Assembly (NCBI GenBank): GCA_964542535.1
Contig: CAZIUE010000015.1
Coordinates: forward strand, 1-64,000
Length of the DNA: 64,000 nucleotides
Direction of reading: 5' to 3'
Source of the DNA: Pseudopelobacter sp964542535
GTDB taxonomy: Bacteria; Desulfobacterota; Desulfuromonadia; Geobacterales; Pseudopelobacteraceae
Part shown: positions 16,710 through 26,100 of the stretch, one piece after another
How the letters are laid out: each line of letters begins with the position of its first letter
Numbering within the stretch: position 1 is the first letter of the stretch
Translations under genes and position numbers: made by a program
The notes under the pieces: generated by a model
What the model saw: the letters and a program-made list of their open reading frames with translations, nothing else
Told to the model about the DNA's origin: nothing
The model's database searches: none

Positions 16710-17936
16710 ATGACACACAGCTCGTCTGACTCATCGGCAAGAAAAATCGCCATCTTCATGCGCTCCATGCAGGGGAGCGGCGGTGCCGAGCGCGCCATGC
16801 TCAACCTGGCGCAGGGGCTGATTGACCAGGGACAACGGGTAGATATGGTCATGGCTCGCAGGACAGGGCATTTTCTGGACGAAATACCACCAGCCGTCCG
16901 GGTGGTGGACCTGAAGGTCCGGTCGGCTCGACAATCTCTGCTCTGCCTGCCCCGTCTAGGACCTGATGCATGGTTCTGGGCGCGCATGGTTTTTGCTCCC
17001 AAACCTCACTTCGTTCTTGGTGCTCTCCACCCGTTGACCCGTTATCTGCGCCTAGAGCGTCCGGATGTGCTGATCTCCGCCATGGATTATCCCAATGCGG
17101 TGGCTATCATGGCCTCGTCACTGGCCGGAAATGACGTTCCTGTCATAGCCACGGTGCATAACAACCTTTCCGTTGAAGTTGCCAATAGCAAGCGACGGCG
17201 CATCAAGGCTCAGGTGGAGGTTGTCCGGCGCTTCTACCCCCGTGCTCATGCCCTGGTAGCGGTTTCCCATGGCGTGGCCGATGATCTTGCCCAGGTTCTG
17301 GGTATGAGGCGTGAGGCGGTCCAGACAATTTACAATCCGGTAGTATCTCCAGACCTGTTGAAAAAGGCCGCGGAACCTTTTGATCATCCATGGTTTTGCG
17401 ATAACGGGCCGCCGGTTATTCTGGCTGTGGGTGGGTTCAAGCCACAGAAGGACTTCAGTACCCTGTTCAGGGCCTTTGCCATCGCCCGCAAGGAGCGTCC
17501 GTTGCGGCTGTTGATCCTGGGGGAAGGCAAGCTGCGACGCAGCCTGGAAGAACTGGCCGGAGAGTTGGGACTTTCCGACGATCTGCTGATGCCCGGCTTC
17601 GTGGACAACCCCTATCAGTACATGGCCCGTGCATCCCTGATGGTGGTCTCTTCCATTTACGAGGGGATGTCCATGGTGATAGCCGAGGCCCTTGCCTGCG
17701 GTTGTCCGGTTGTCAGCACCGATTGTCCCAGCGGCCCGGCCGAAATCCTTGATCATGGCCGGTATGGCGCGCTGGTTCCGGTCAGGGATGAGAACAGCCT
17801 GGCTCAAGCCATGCTGCGTTGTTTCGAATCCGGATGCGACAAGGAATCGCTTCGTGCGAGGTCACGTGATTTTTCCATTGAACGGGCTGCATGGCAGTAC
17901 CGGGAACTCACCGGCAAGATCTGCCGTGATGTGTAA
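16710..17936 (+). CDS. GT4-family glycosyltransferase
   Basis: Retaining GT-B glycosyltransferase, 408 aa. The N-terminal domain opens with IFMRSMQGSGGAERAMLNLA, and the C-terminal nucleotide-sugar site reads YEGMSMVIAEALACGCPVVST (Glu-x7-Glu pattern). The gene follows spt by 19 bp on the same strand, so it may glycosylate the ceramide made by this operon; an equally open possibility is LPS or exopolysaccharide. No membrane segment or signal peptide is seen, consistent with action at the cytoplasmic face of the inner membrane. Confidence 0.85.
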   Translation: MTHSSSDSSARKIAIFMRSMQGSGGAERAMLNLAQGLIDQGQRVDMVMARRTGHFLDEIPPAVRVVDLKVRSARQSLLCLPRLGPDAWFWARMVFAPKPHFVLGALHPLTRYLRLERPDVLISAMDYPNAVAIMASSLAGNDVPVIATVHNNLSVEVANSKRRRIKAQVEVVRRFYPRAHALVAVSHGVADDLAQVLGMRREAVQTIYNPVVSPDLLKKAAEPFDHPWFCDNGPPVILAVGGFKPQKDFSTLFRAFAIARKERPLRLLILGEGKLRRSLEELAGELGLSDDLLMPGFVDNPYQYMARASLMVVSSIYEGMSMVIAEALACGCPVVSTDCPSGPAEILDHGRYGALVPVRDENSLAQAMLRCFESGCDKESLRARSRDFSIERAAWQYRELTGKICRDV

Positions 17937-18153
17937 CTCCCCCGTGATGAAAATGAACGAGAAAGATGTTTTCCGGTGTCGTCTCATGCAGGTATTTTCC
18001 TGATGTTGTAGAGGCCATAGCTCAACCGAAGCAGACGGCATGGGCAACCGGTGGTGATTTTTTAGTACGAGCACTGCATAGTGCTGTCTCGCCTGCAAGG
18101 TTGTTTTGAACGATTGATCTGTATGATCAACCCGTCTTGGAGGAGAGCAGCAT

Positions 18154-18987
18154 TTGAAACACAAGCCCATCATTGTAACGCTTACCAGCATCCCCCCACG
18201 TTATGAAAATCTTCCCCGCAGGTTCGCTGCACTCGAACGTCAGACTGTTGCGCCTGATCTGGTCGAACTCTACCTTCCGAAATCATATCGACGCTTTCCC
18301 GGACCACGACCGGCGCTTCCCCCCCTTCCTGACTGGGTCAAGGTAATCGACGTCGAGGAAGACCTGGGTCCAGCTACCAAAATTTTACCGGCAACCCGCA
18401 AGTGGTACTCCCATGATGTGGATCTTCTGTTGTGCGACGATGACCGTCTGCAGGACAGGCAGTGGATCTCACGCCTTGCGCGGACGCGACTGGAGAGGCC
18501 GCGGGATATTATCTGCGAACGGGCATGGAACATTGACGAACGCTTCGGTATTGTGCGAAGAGAACTGCATCAGCCCCGTGCGCGACTGGCCAAGGACGGG
18601 GGGCGTTCCTTTTGGTACCGACTGGTGAAACAGTTGACCCTGAAGAAACTCCACCATCAGGTTCCCCGCAGAATATACGAGCGTCCCGGCTATGCCGACG
18701 TCTTCGAGGGGTTTCTCGGCGTACTGGTTCCGCCGCAGGCATTCCATAAGGACGCCTGGAGTATTCCGGATGTTGTCTGGACCGTTGATGATGTCTGGCT
18801 GTCGGGGATGGCGCTGGTGAACGGATACAGGGTCTGGGCCAACGGCATACCGCGTCCCGTCTACCACGACGGCGTCTGCGACAAGATCGCCGCGCTCAGG
18901 GATTTTTCCGTAGCGGGCGTTGGTCGGGACGACGCGGACCGCCTGGCTGTTGACTTCCTGAGAGAGAAGTACGGCATCTGGCAGTGA
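18154..18987 (+). CDS. Putative glycosyltransferase (GT-A-like)
   Basis: A 277-aa protein starting at TTG 18154, chosen because GGAGGAG lies at 18139-18145 with 8-nt spacing. The sequence starts PIIVTLTSIPPRYENLPR, then a GT-A-like core with DVDLLLCDDDRLQD (DxD-type motif) and TVDDVWLSGMALV near the end. Together these resemble capsule and LPS sugar transferases of uncertain CAZy family. It is separated from the GT4 gene by 217 bp without another gene. Acceptor and donor are unknown. Confidence 0.65.
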   Translation: MKHKPIIVTLTSIPPRYENLPRRFAALERQTVAPDLVELYLPKSYRRFPGPRPALPPLPDWVKVIDVEEDLGPATKILPATRKWYSHDVDLLLCDDDRLQDRQWISRLARTRLERPRDIICERAWNIDERFGIVRRELHQPRARLAKDGGRSFWYRLVKQLTLKKLHHQVPRRIYERPGYADVFEGFLGVLVPPQAFHKDAWSIPDVVWTVDDVWLSGMALVNGYRVWANGIPRPVYHDGVCDKIAALRDFSVAGVGRDDADRLAVDFLREKYGIWQ

Positions 18988-19023
18988 TGATGTGAGCATG
19001 CCAATCGGAGATTGCTGCAACCG

Positions 19024-19767
19024 ATGATACCGAAAATTTTCATTCTCAGCCTGGAGCGCGCTCCGAAGCGGCGTCACATCATGTGTCAGCGGCTTGGTGC
19101 GCTTGGCCTGGAGGCAGAGTTTCTCACGGCAGTTGATGGAATGAGCCTGGATATGGACTCGCTACCGCGGGGTACGGAACCTGGATTGTCGCCCGGTGAA
19201 AAGGGGTGCTACCTGTCCCATGTGGCGGCATGGAATACCGTCGTCGGGCGAGGATTGTCCCACGCGGTCATTCTTGAGGATGACGTCATTCTCGGTTCGA
19301 ACTTCAGTGCTGTTGTAGCGGAAATTATCGCATTGGATATGCCGTTCGACGCGGTGCGGCTTTCGGCTCTGAAGCCGGACTTACTCATGCCTGAACATGG
19401 CGCTGTTCCGGTTGCAACTCTTGCCTCTAACGCGCGTCTGGTGCTGCCCAAAAAAATGTCCAGCGGGACCCAGGGTTATCTTGTAAGTTATTCCGGCGCA
19501 AAACGGTTGTGTTCAAAAATATCCGTTCCCAAAGAGCCGGTTGATGATGTTTTTGACACCTACTGGAAGCATGGTTTGTGTATTCCGGTACTTTATCCAA
19601 CGGTTGTCGAGGAAGACCCCTCCCTGGAAAGCACCATTGTCGGGAGAATTCGGTGGACGTATCGGACGAAAAAAACGCTGATTCAGCGTTTTATGTGGTT
19701 TGTTGAGAAGAAACGTCGCAAAATATCAATTTTACTGATTGCTCGTTGCCTTAAAAATAAGGATTGA
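19024..19767 (+). CDS. GT25-family glycosyltransferase (LPS type)
   Basis: Glycosyltransferase family 25 (LgtB/LpsA-like), 247 aa. Diagnostic motifs are the N-terminal IFILSLERAPKRR, then GEKGCYLSHVAAWN and the metal-binding AVILEDDVIL. ATG 19024 matches the family N-terminus better than TTG 19012, whose SD spacing would be too short. It transfers a sugar, often galactose, to LPS-type acceptors. It is the last plus-strand gene before a convergent AT-rich block, and its own 3' end becomes AT-rich. Confidence 0.82.
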   Translation: MIPKIFILSLERAPKRRHIMCQRLGALGLEAEFLTAVDGMSLDMDSLPRGTEPGLSPGEKGCYLSHVAAWNTVVGRGLSHAVILEDDVILGSNFSAVVAEIIALDMPFDAVRLSALKPDLLMPEHGAVPVATLASNARLVLPKKMSSGTQGYLVSYSGAKRLCSKISVPKEPVDDVFDTYWKHGLCIPVLYPTVVEEDPSLESTIVGRIRWTYRTKKTLIQRFMWFVEKKRRKISILLIARCLKNKD

Positions 19768-19886
19768 GTTTGATAAGTTGTTTTGCTAGATATTTCAGAC
19801 TGTAGATACTTGGTTTTGTGCGTTTGCTAAAGTCTGGTTATCGTAATTGTATCTAAATGTATTGTCTATACAATTTATGAAATGTT

Positions 19887-20816
19887 TTAAGCTAAGCTGC
19901 GTCGGTATGCTTTGCTGGAACGGATATAGACCAATAGTAGCCGCTTTAAACATGAAATTTTCCAAAAAAGATGGCGATCTGAACGACGAATCAAGTTAAA
20001 ATACAGTTTGTATTTTTCCTTAAATACTTCAGGGCTGGAAGATGCCATCTCTTTTTTCATAAGTCCAAAAACATTTTTTCCATCTAAAAATGTTTTGTGG
20101 GCAAGATGACGGATTAGCTGCTTTATTCTAAGTTTGTATTTGAATTGATAATCATCGTCAAACTCTCTACCGTAGAAGAGATTTGCATCGTGGACACGAT
20201 AGTATACTAGTGGACGAGCTAGGTAGTATTTTTTGGCTCCAACTATTGAAGCGCCGTAAACCAGACAGTCGTCGGCCCTGACCCGCCAGTATGCTTCCAG
20301 GTTCAAGGGCATGAAGGCATCAAGAACCCATCTTCTCATCGACAAAGTCGAGGTCTGGCCCCCTTCCCAATACTCACCATACAACGAAGATAAGACGGAA
20401 TAGCCTAAACTCACATCAGTTTTATACCTGAGAACGTTTTTGTTGACCGCGCCAAACTCTTTGCGACCGCAAATCAGAAAATCGCACGACGGCTGCTTTC
20501 GGTACATGTCCAGGACTGATTCAATATAATGTGGATCATATTCATCATCTGAATCGAGAAAGAACAGGATGTCGCCACTGCTATGTGTAAACCCTAAATT
20601 CATAGCAGATAGTTGCCCCCTGTTTTTGCTGGAGATGATCTTGATACGAGGGTTGTTTCCGTAGTTGTTCTGCAAAAGTTCACATGAGCCGTCGGTAGAA
20701 CCATCGTCTACGACGATTATTTCGTCAGGCAAGACAGATTGATCGAGTACGCTGTTTACTGCCTTTGGTAAAAATAATGAATAGTTGTAGTTGTTTATTA
20801 GTACGCTGCACTTCAT
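19887..20816 (-). CDS. GT2-family glycosyltransferase
   Basis: Inverting GT-A glycosyltransferase, 309 aa. It begins with the GT2 pattern CSVLINNYNYSLFLPKAVNS, then EIIVVDDGSTDGS and the DxD-containing DILFFLDSDDEYDP. No membrane helices. Base composition is clearly lower in GC than the flanking genes. It is the distal gene of a three-gene AT-rich minus-strand group (22639 to 19887) and probably modifies a surface glycan. Confidence 0.85.
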   Translation of the reverse strand: MKCSVLINNYNYSLFLPKAVNSVLDQSVLPDEIIVVDDGSTDGSCELLQNNYGNNPRIKIISSKNRGQLSAMNLGFTHSSGDILFFLDSDDEYDPHYIESVLDMYRKQPSCDFLICGRKEFGAVNKNVLRYKTDVSLGYSVLSSLYGEYWEGGQTSTLSMRRWVLDAFMPLNLEAYWRVRADDCLVYGASIVGAKKYYLARPLVYYRVHDANLFYGREFDDDYQFKYKLRIKQLIRHLAHKTFLDGKNVFGLMKKEMASSSPEVFKEKYKLYFNLIRRSDRHLFWKISCLKRLLLVYIRSSKAYRRSLA

Positions 20817-20843
20817 GTTGTTATGGTCCTGTTAAAAGTATGG

Positions 20844-21617
20844 TTATTGCGATAGTGATTCAGTGTCAATTTTCACGAATAGGGCATTCCCATATAAGCT
20901 CCCATTGAAGACACCAAATCCAGAAATATCAGATAGAAAAAAATTGTACTTACCCAAATGTTGACAAAAAGTGTTGAGGTGGACATGTCTTTTCTGCAAA
21001 GGATCAAGGCCGAATTCAAGAATAATATACTTTAAGTCACAAGAACTTAGGACCTTGTGTGCTCCTTGTAAAACGGCTAAGTCGTGTCCCTCAGTATCTA
21101 TTTTTATCAGGCGCAGTCGAGTTGGAGAATGTGCTTCGACAAGGTTGTCCAAGGTGTCGGCTGGGATTTCGACTGGGCTGGTCTGGCCCTGGGCATCAGG
21201 CAAGTCGAGAACTGAGCTTAAGAGTGAACAACGATGGTCTGAATAGAATCTGATTGTCCCTTTCGTGGAGTTGCAGGCGCATTGGTGGCAATGGATATCG
21301 GGACAATAAGCTGTTGACTGTATGAGCAGTTTAAATGTTTCTGGGGCTGCTTCGACAGCATGTATTGTGGAGTTTGGAAACCGTTGTTGAAACGCCCGTG
21401 TCCAATCACCACTGTTTGCTCCAATGTCAAAAATACTAAAGTGTGTGTCTTCGTGCAGTTTTTGCAGTGTGTTTGTTTGAAGGATTTCTGGTTCTGAATG
21501 GCTTGATTCAAGAATGTTATCTATTCCGCTCCATTGAGAGTGAAATTTAAATGCTTTCTTGGCTTTCTTGTAAAAAGATCTTTTTACTAATATAAATGGA
21601 AAAAACTTCTTCAACAT
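20844..21617 (-). CDS. FkbM-family methyltransferase
   Basis: SAM-dependent O-methyltransferase of the FkbM family, 257 aa. The SAM-binding motif is FDIGANSGDWTRAF (about 62-75) and the later family motif LIKIDTEGHDLAVLQGA is clear. FkbM proteins in surface-polysaccharide clusters usually methylate sugars. The gene is 2 bp from the neighbouring CgeB-like gene, so they are cotranscribed. It is AT-rich like its neighbours. Confidence 0.85.
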   Translation of the reverse strand: MLKKFFPFILVKRSFYKKAKKAFKFHSQWSGIDNILESSHSEPEILQTNTLQKLHEDTHFSIFDIGANSGDWTRAFQQRFPNSTIHAVEAAPETFKLLIQSTAYCPDIHCHQCACNSTKGTIRFYSDHRCSLLSSVLDLPDAQGQTSPVEIPADTLDNLVEAHSPTRLRLIKIDTEGHDLAVLQGAHKVLSSCDLKYIILEFGLDPLQKRHVHLNTFCQHLGKYNFFLSDISGFGVFNGSLYGNALFVKIDTESLSQ

Positions 21618-21619
21618 AA

Positions 21620-22639
21620 CTAATTTCCTTTTTGTTTGTTGTGTGTCGCTACATACCTAGGGTACATAGATAAATATTTTAAGTAGCTGAATAAACTTTC
21701 TTTTCTTGGCTTGTTTGAGTAAAAACCATAACAATAACCATCTGAAATATGTTCATGTACTGTTTGTAAGAAATATTCAGCTCTTTTTGCTGTTGTGTGG
21801 AATTTTATCAAATGATTGTACCCTGACTCAGCTTTTTCACTGATTGAAGATGGTCTTGATAGAAGGTGTCCGAGCTTTTCATCAAACTCATCGAGTGACT
21901 TGAATGTAACGCAATTAATTCCGTCAGTGAATGGATTCGGTATGGTTATGTCGATTTCCTGGGTCATGAGAAGAGCACCGGAAGCGAGAATCTCCCAGTA
22001 ACGAGCACAATCATACCCTGCACCGGCAACGTTAATACCTATCTGGGTTTGAGAAAGCAGTTTCCGGTATTTTGGGGTTTCTATCGGGGTTCCGAGGCAT
22101 TTTTTTTTGCGGTATGCCACTTCTCCGGTTGAACCGCAAAAAATATCCGGATCATTTCTGTTAGTCAGGCGTTGGTGGATGGAATACCGCATGGGATTTA
22201 CCTTCATGTTTGCTGCAAAAAGCACTTTTGTGCTGCGCTTGTTTGGTGTGTTACAAAAATATCTTTTTTCGGCCGCAAACGGTAAGGGGAAAATAGGTTC
22301 TCCGGTACTATTGTTCCAGCACTTATTTAATTCTCTTTTGAACACCATTTTAAATAGTATGTGGGGATAAACGCAGAATTCCTGCCCGTCAGTGCCATCA
22401 ATGAATATTTTGTTGGGATTGTCTGAGTCCTCAATCAATTCCGTTCTTACTTTTTTGTTGCTTCCTACAATGATCAAGTCGGCACTTTCTGATAACTTTC
22501 TCAGTTTTCTGTCGGGTGTTGATTGAGTATAATTACTGTTTTCAGAGCTGATTATTTCGTGACCCAGTTCCTGCAGCCCTTCCATAAGTGTCGCGGTAAG
22601 ATAATCATAGTGTGGTGATATTATGGATAGTATTCTCAT
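21620..22639 (-). CDS. CgeB-like GT-B glycosyltransferase
   Basis: A 339-aa protein starting at MRILSIISPHYDYL; AAGGGG upstream supports 22639 over the longer frame. The C-terminal region AGAGYDCARYWEILASGALLM, then NPFTDGINCVTFKS, matches the CgeB/DUF3880-like glycosyltransferase domain. Donor and acceptor cannot be read from sequence. It is the first gene of the AT-rich minus-strand group; a 223-bp AT-rich gap with no gene separates it from the upstream GT2 gene and may hold a promoter. Confidence 0.7.
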   Translation of the reverse strand: MRILSIISPHYDYLTATLMEGLQELGHEIISSENSNYTQSTPDRKLRKLSESADLIIVGSNKKVRTELIEDSDNPNKIFIDGTDGQEFCVYPHILFKMVFKRELNKCWNNSTGEPIFPLPFAAEKRYFCNTPNKRSTKVLFAANMKVNPMRYSIHQRLTNRNDPDIFCGSTGEVAYRKKKCLGTPIETPKYRKLLSQTQIGINVAGAGYDCARYWEILASGALLMTQEIDITIPNPFTDGINCVTFKSLDEFDEKLGHLLSRPSSISEKAESGYNHLIKFHTTAKRAEYFLQTVHEHISDGYCYGFYSNKPRKESLFSYLKYLSMYPRYVATHNKQKGN

Positions 22640-22862
22640 CAGAGAATGGCCCCTTATAAAAAAAATTAGGCGGTTATTGAGCACTGATAAAAGTGTATGC
22701 TGTGCTAAAAATATGTGATAACTCCAGCTTTTTACTTCAGAAATGAAAGTATCTATAATTTTGATGATGCTGGCTGGGGAGGGTGAGTAAAAGAGTTATG
22801 CGTTGACAGAAATCGACAAATACTGCTCCAAAATAAAATCTAGGATATCGAAAAATCCAAAC

Positions 22863-23807
22863 TTACTTGTTAATAAAAAGCGTTTTCCCCATGTTATTGC
22901 ACAAATAGTCTTTTATTGCGAATAATTTCGGAGATTCCTGCGCTGTAACAAGCTTTAAGGGCAAAACTGATGACAGCAGTAGTTTGATGAAATTTGCCGT
23001 GTCCTTTTTGATCTGCTTGAAAATGAACTTGCGTATATATGTTTTCTTAGACTTGTGCGGACAGAGCTTGTCTGTCAGGTAGAGAAAATTTCTGGTGTTG
23101 TAGTATCTCATGACAGTATTCTTGCCGGCCACCTTGTTTACCGATACCGAAACCTTATGGTAAACCTTTGAATGAGGTTCCATTATGCACCTGAAACCGT
23201 TGTTGCGAGCACGGATGCACCAGTCTACCTCTTCGGCGTACAAAAAATAGTTGTCGTCAAACAGTCCCACCTCATTGCACACACGTCTGCTTACAAGCAT
23301 TGAACATCCGTTGACTCGTTCAACCTCAAACATGCTGTTCTGTTTGATGGTATAGATGTGCGGAGATCTTGCCTTCTTCCAGTTTATGGTGGCGCCCGCA
23401 AACTGTATCTTGCTTCTGTCTTCGTAATCGTAAATCACGCTGCCGACTATTCCATTCTCGCACGATGCTGATGCGGCAGCCACGAGATGGGTCAGGGCGT
23501 CGCGGTCTACGATGGTGTCGTTGTTGAGCAGCCATACGTGATCAGCACCGTTCTCAAGAGCAAAGGTGATTCCCCGGTTGTTGCCGCCGGTGAAGCCAAG
23601 GTTCTCGCCTGCTTCAATGACGAAAACGTCGGGGAACCTGCTTCTGATGAGCTTGACCGAGTCATCCGTGGAACCGTTGTCAACGACGACGGTTTCAACG
23701 TTGGGGTAGTCAAGGTTCCCGAGGGATGTCAGGCATTCCAGGGTATCGGAAACGCCGTTCCAGTTGACGATCACTATGAAAACTTTTGGAGATGAAGGGG
23801 GATGCAT
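22863..23807 (-). CDS. GT2-family glycosyltransferase (rhamnosyltransferase-like)
   Basis: GT2 enzyme, 314 aa, of the WbbL/RfbF type. Motifs: VFIVIVNWNGVSDTLECL, ETVVVDNGSTDDSV, GENLGFTGGNNRGI, HVWLLNNDTIVD and the late YFLYAEEVDWCIRARNNGF. Enzymes with the NNDT and AEEVDWC pattern commonly transfer deoxysugars such as rhamnose, but donor specificity is a guess. The base composition is mixed: GC-richer N-terminal half, AT-richer C-terminal third. Confidence 0.85.
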   Translation of the reverse strand: MHPPSSPKVFIVIVNWNGVSDTLECLTSLGNLDYPNVETVVVDNGSTDDSVKLIRSRFPDVFVIEAGENLGFTGGNNRGITFALENGADHVWLLNNDTIVDRDALTHLVAAASASCENGIVGSVIYDYEDRSKIQFAGATINWKKARSPHIYTIKQNSMFEVERVNGCSMLVSRRVCNEVGLFDDNYFLYAEEVDWCIRARNNGFRCIMEPHSKVYHKVSVSVNKVAGKNTVMRYYNTRNFLYLTDKLCPHKSKKTYIRKFIFKQIKKDTANFIKLLLSSVLPLKLVTAQESPKLFAIKDYLCNNMGKTLFINK

Positions 23808-23834
23808 AGGTATTCCTGTAATCCTTACGATGGT

Positions 23835-25058
23835 TCAGGTTGATTGATATGGGGTATGGACTGATGAGCTGCTGGTCCCGGTTGTGGGAGTCGGGCCGGT
23901 GAACGCTTCCGAGATCTGCCCGAATAAGCGGGAAAGCGATGGAAACCGGAGCAGATGCAGCATGCGGGACGCAAACGGCAGCGGATAGCCGCGCCGGCGG
24001 GCAAAGGCAATGATTTCCCGGTGAAATGGGTCCTGGATTGCGAGCAGTTCGGCAAAATAGACACTCCTTCGCCGCCGGTATGCCTCAAGGTCGAAAACGG
24101 CGGAATAGCGCTCCAGGAGCCCGGCTATGTCCAGGGTGGCAAGCGTCCGCAGGCATTTGGGGCACACCGAGCAGTTCGTGACCGTGCCGTGTTGGTGGCT
24201 GTTGATGCACACGTCGAGTGTCCCGTACGACTCGGGGAAGTCCGCGACACGCACGGTCTTTTCCACGCGGGTGTAGTCACTTCCCGCCGAAGAGGCGTCA
24301 AGGGTGTCGGTTGAGAGCAGGGGCAGGGATATGCTGTCCGTATAGGCTATTTCCCTGGCGAGCCCTACGAAGACGTTCCGGTAGTTGAAGGCAGAAGCGT
24401 ACAGATACCGCCCGATACCGCCCTGGAGCAGCAGGGCTACCGATGCGTTGCGGAACGTATGGGTTTTCGTGAATCCCAGCCCGTTGCCAAAAAATGAGCC
24501 CAGGTTGGAGTTTACCTTTACGAATGGAAGGCCGAGGCGCCTGGCGCTGGGAGCAAGGTGTTCGAATCGTGCGTGAAACATCCCCTCGTTATCTTTGCCA
24601 TGGGAGCCCACGTTGTTGAAAAGCAGGTGGGTGATCCTGAACCCCGGCAGCGTGTCTGCGCCAAAATTGTCCGCAAGGACGCAATATGAATCGATACCCC
24701 CGGAAAACCCGGTTGCCACGCCCGCGGGGCGGGGAGTTCGGCTGGGGGAAAGGGTGTCGGCTGTGATACTGATCGGGCGGAGCCGGGGCATGACGTAACG
24801 CAGCACGCTTTGGCAGGGGCCGGAGAGGTTGTACAGGAGTCTCTCGGAAACGGCTCCTCTGATATGGATGTCTTCACCGCGTGCCATGGCAGGGATGATG
24901 AGGCCCACCAGGGCGGCGTCACAGGAACGGGAAAGCAGGCTGCCGAATGGTTCTTCCACGCTGTACCAGAGGAGGCTGCTGCCATTCGGTGATTCCACCG
25001 TCACCTGATGGAAAACCTGCCGTTCCTTCTGTACGATGTCCGGCGTGCCCAGTATCAT
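23835..25058 (-). CDS. PP-loop ATP-pyrophosphatase-like protein in a glycan cluster
   Basis: A 407-aa protein of unknown function. It contains a PP-loop motif, FSGGIDSYC (about residues 118-126), typical of N-type ATP pyrophosphatases that adenylate a substrate. A Cys cluster, NCSVCPKCLRTLATLD, lies near residue 300 and resembles the zinc-binding region of QueC/ExsB-like enzymes. No glutaminase partner is beside it. Flanking glycosyltransferase and pyruvyltransferase genes suggest it modifies a sugar or surface molecule. It is much longer than QueC (about 230 aa), so it is not simply QueC. Confidence 0.6.
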   Translation of the reverse strand: MILGTPDIVQKERQVFHQVTVESPNGSSLLWYSVEEPFGSLLSRSCDAALVGLIIPAMARGEDIHIRGAVSERLLYNLSGPCQSVLRYVMPRLRPISITADTLSPSRTPRPAGVATGFSGGIDSYCVLADNFGADTLPGFRITHLLFNNVGSHGKDNEGMFHARFEHLAPSARRLGLPFVKVNSNLGSFFGNGLGFTKTHTFRNASVALLLQGGIGRYLYASAFNYRNVFVGLAREIAYTDSISLPLLSTDTLDASSAGSDYTRVEKTVRVADFPESYGTLDVCINSHQHGTVTNCSVCPKCLRTLATLDIAGLLERYSAVFDLEAYRRRRSVYFAELLAIQDPFHREIIAFARRRGYPLPFASRMLHLLRFPSLSRLFGQISEAFTGPTPTTGTSSSSVHTPYQST

Positions 25059-25196
25059 GCTTCCCGCCCCTTTTTGTGCCAGAATCGATTTCGGTACGAT
25101 ACTGCCATACGAATACTCCTGTCCGTCAGGTAACGCAGCACTGGCCTGCCCGGACGAGTTGATACGTTTTGATGGGGCCCTGCGCGAGAACGGTTT

Positions 25197-26012
25197 TCAG
25201 AGGCTGTCCAGCAGCACCCGTTCCAATGCCGCTGCCTTTGCCTCCAGGTTTTTCTGGTACGAGAACAGGGCTGGGTTTGGATGCAGGAGCCTCTCCAGGT
25301 TCAGTGATCCACCGAAGACCAGATCTTCGCATGGCGGCCGGTCGATGCCGGTGCAGTAGTCTTTGAACTTGTAGTCTCCGCCATCGAGGCGCCCCCAAAA
25401 CGTGCATTTGTAGTTCGGGATCCCGAGAGAGTCGGCGGCAACGAGGCCGTGGAGACTGGATGACACAATGCACTCGCATTCACTGACCGTTTTCAGGGTC
25501 AGTAGGGGATCATTGTCCACGGGTATCAGAACGGAGTGCCTGGTCTCTTCGAGTATTCTTGAGATCAGCGGTGACGATTCATCCGTGTAGTGGGGAATGA
25601 TGCCGAGCCTGAATCTCTTCACCGACGACGGACGCACCAGGCGGTTGAACAGGATGCCCGGGTCGCCCAGGGGGATATCCGTGATTCCGAGCCTGGAGCG
25701 GGTCAACACTCCCCGCACCGCTATCGGTCTGATGAGAAAATGCGAGATTGCTCCTTCGGGGCGGAGGCAGCCGGAGCCCCAGATGGTGATCGGAGCAAGG
25801 CGGAAACGCTTCAGGCGCTTGTGTCTCCTTTTCTGAATCATCTCCATGATGCTGCCAATGGAGGCGAAATCGCATGAGTGGACTTTTGCGTGCCTGACCG
25901 GCCTCCCGGTCAGGTGCTCGAACAAAAGGGGGGCGATGTTGTCGCCGAAATTGATGGCGCCGCTTCTTCTCAGACTGTAAAACAAACGGATGTCTCTTCT
26001 GCTCCTACCCAT
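25197..26012 (-). CDS. Polysaccharide pyruvyl transferase family protein
   Basis: A 271-aa member of the polysaccharide pyruvyl transferase family, which adds pyruvate ketals or acts as a related GT-B-like transferase. Evidence: the N-terminal INFGDNIAPLLFEHLTG, the WGSGCL motif, and the diagnostic VSSSLHGLVAADSLGIP near residue 205. AGGGGG precedes ATG 26012. A 138-bp gap separates it from the PP-loop gene downstream. The donor is presumably phosphoenolpyruvate; the acceptor is probably the surface glycan of this cluster. Confidence 0.8.
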   Translation of the reverse strand: MGRSRRDIRLFYSLRRSGAINFGDNIAPLLFEHLTGRPVRHAKVHSCDFASIGSIMEMIQKRRHKRLKRFRLAPITIWGSGCLRPEGAISHFLIRPIAVRGVLTRSRLGITDIPLGDPGILFNRLVRPSSVKRFRLGIIPHYTDESSPLISRILEETRHSVLIPVDNDPLLTLKTVSECECIVSSSLHGLVAADSLGIPNYKCTFWGRLDGGDYKFKDYCTGIDRPPCEDLVFGGSLNLERLLHPNPALFSYQKNLEAKAAALERVLLDSL

Positions 26013-26100
26013 GCCGAGAATCCCCCTTTTATCTGTGAGCCGCGCTGTCCGAGATGCCCGATTTCCTGAAGAGTTCTGAGTCGCCTGTTGCCGGATTCGT

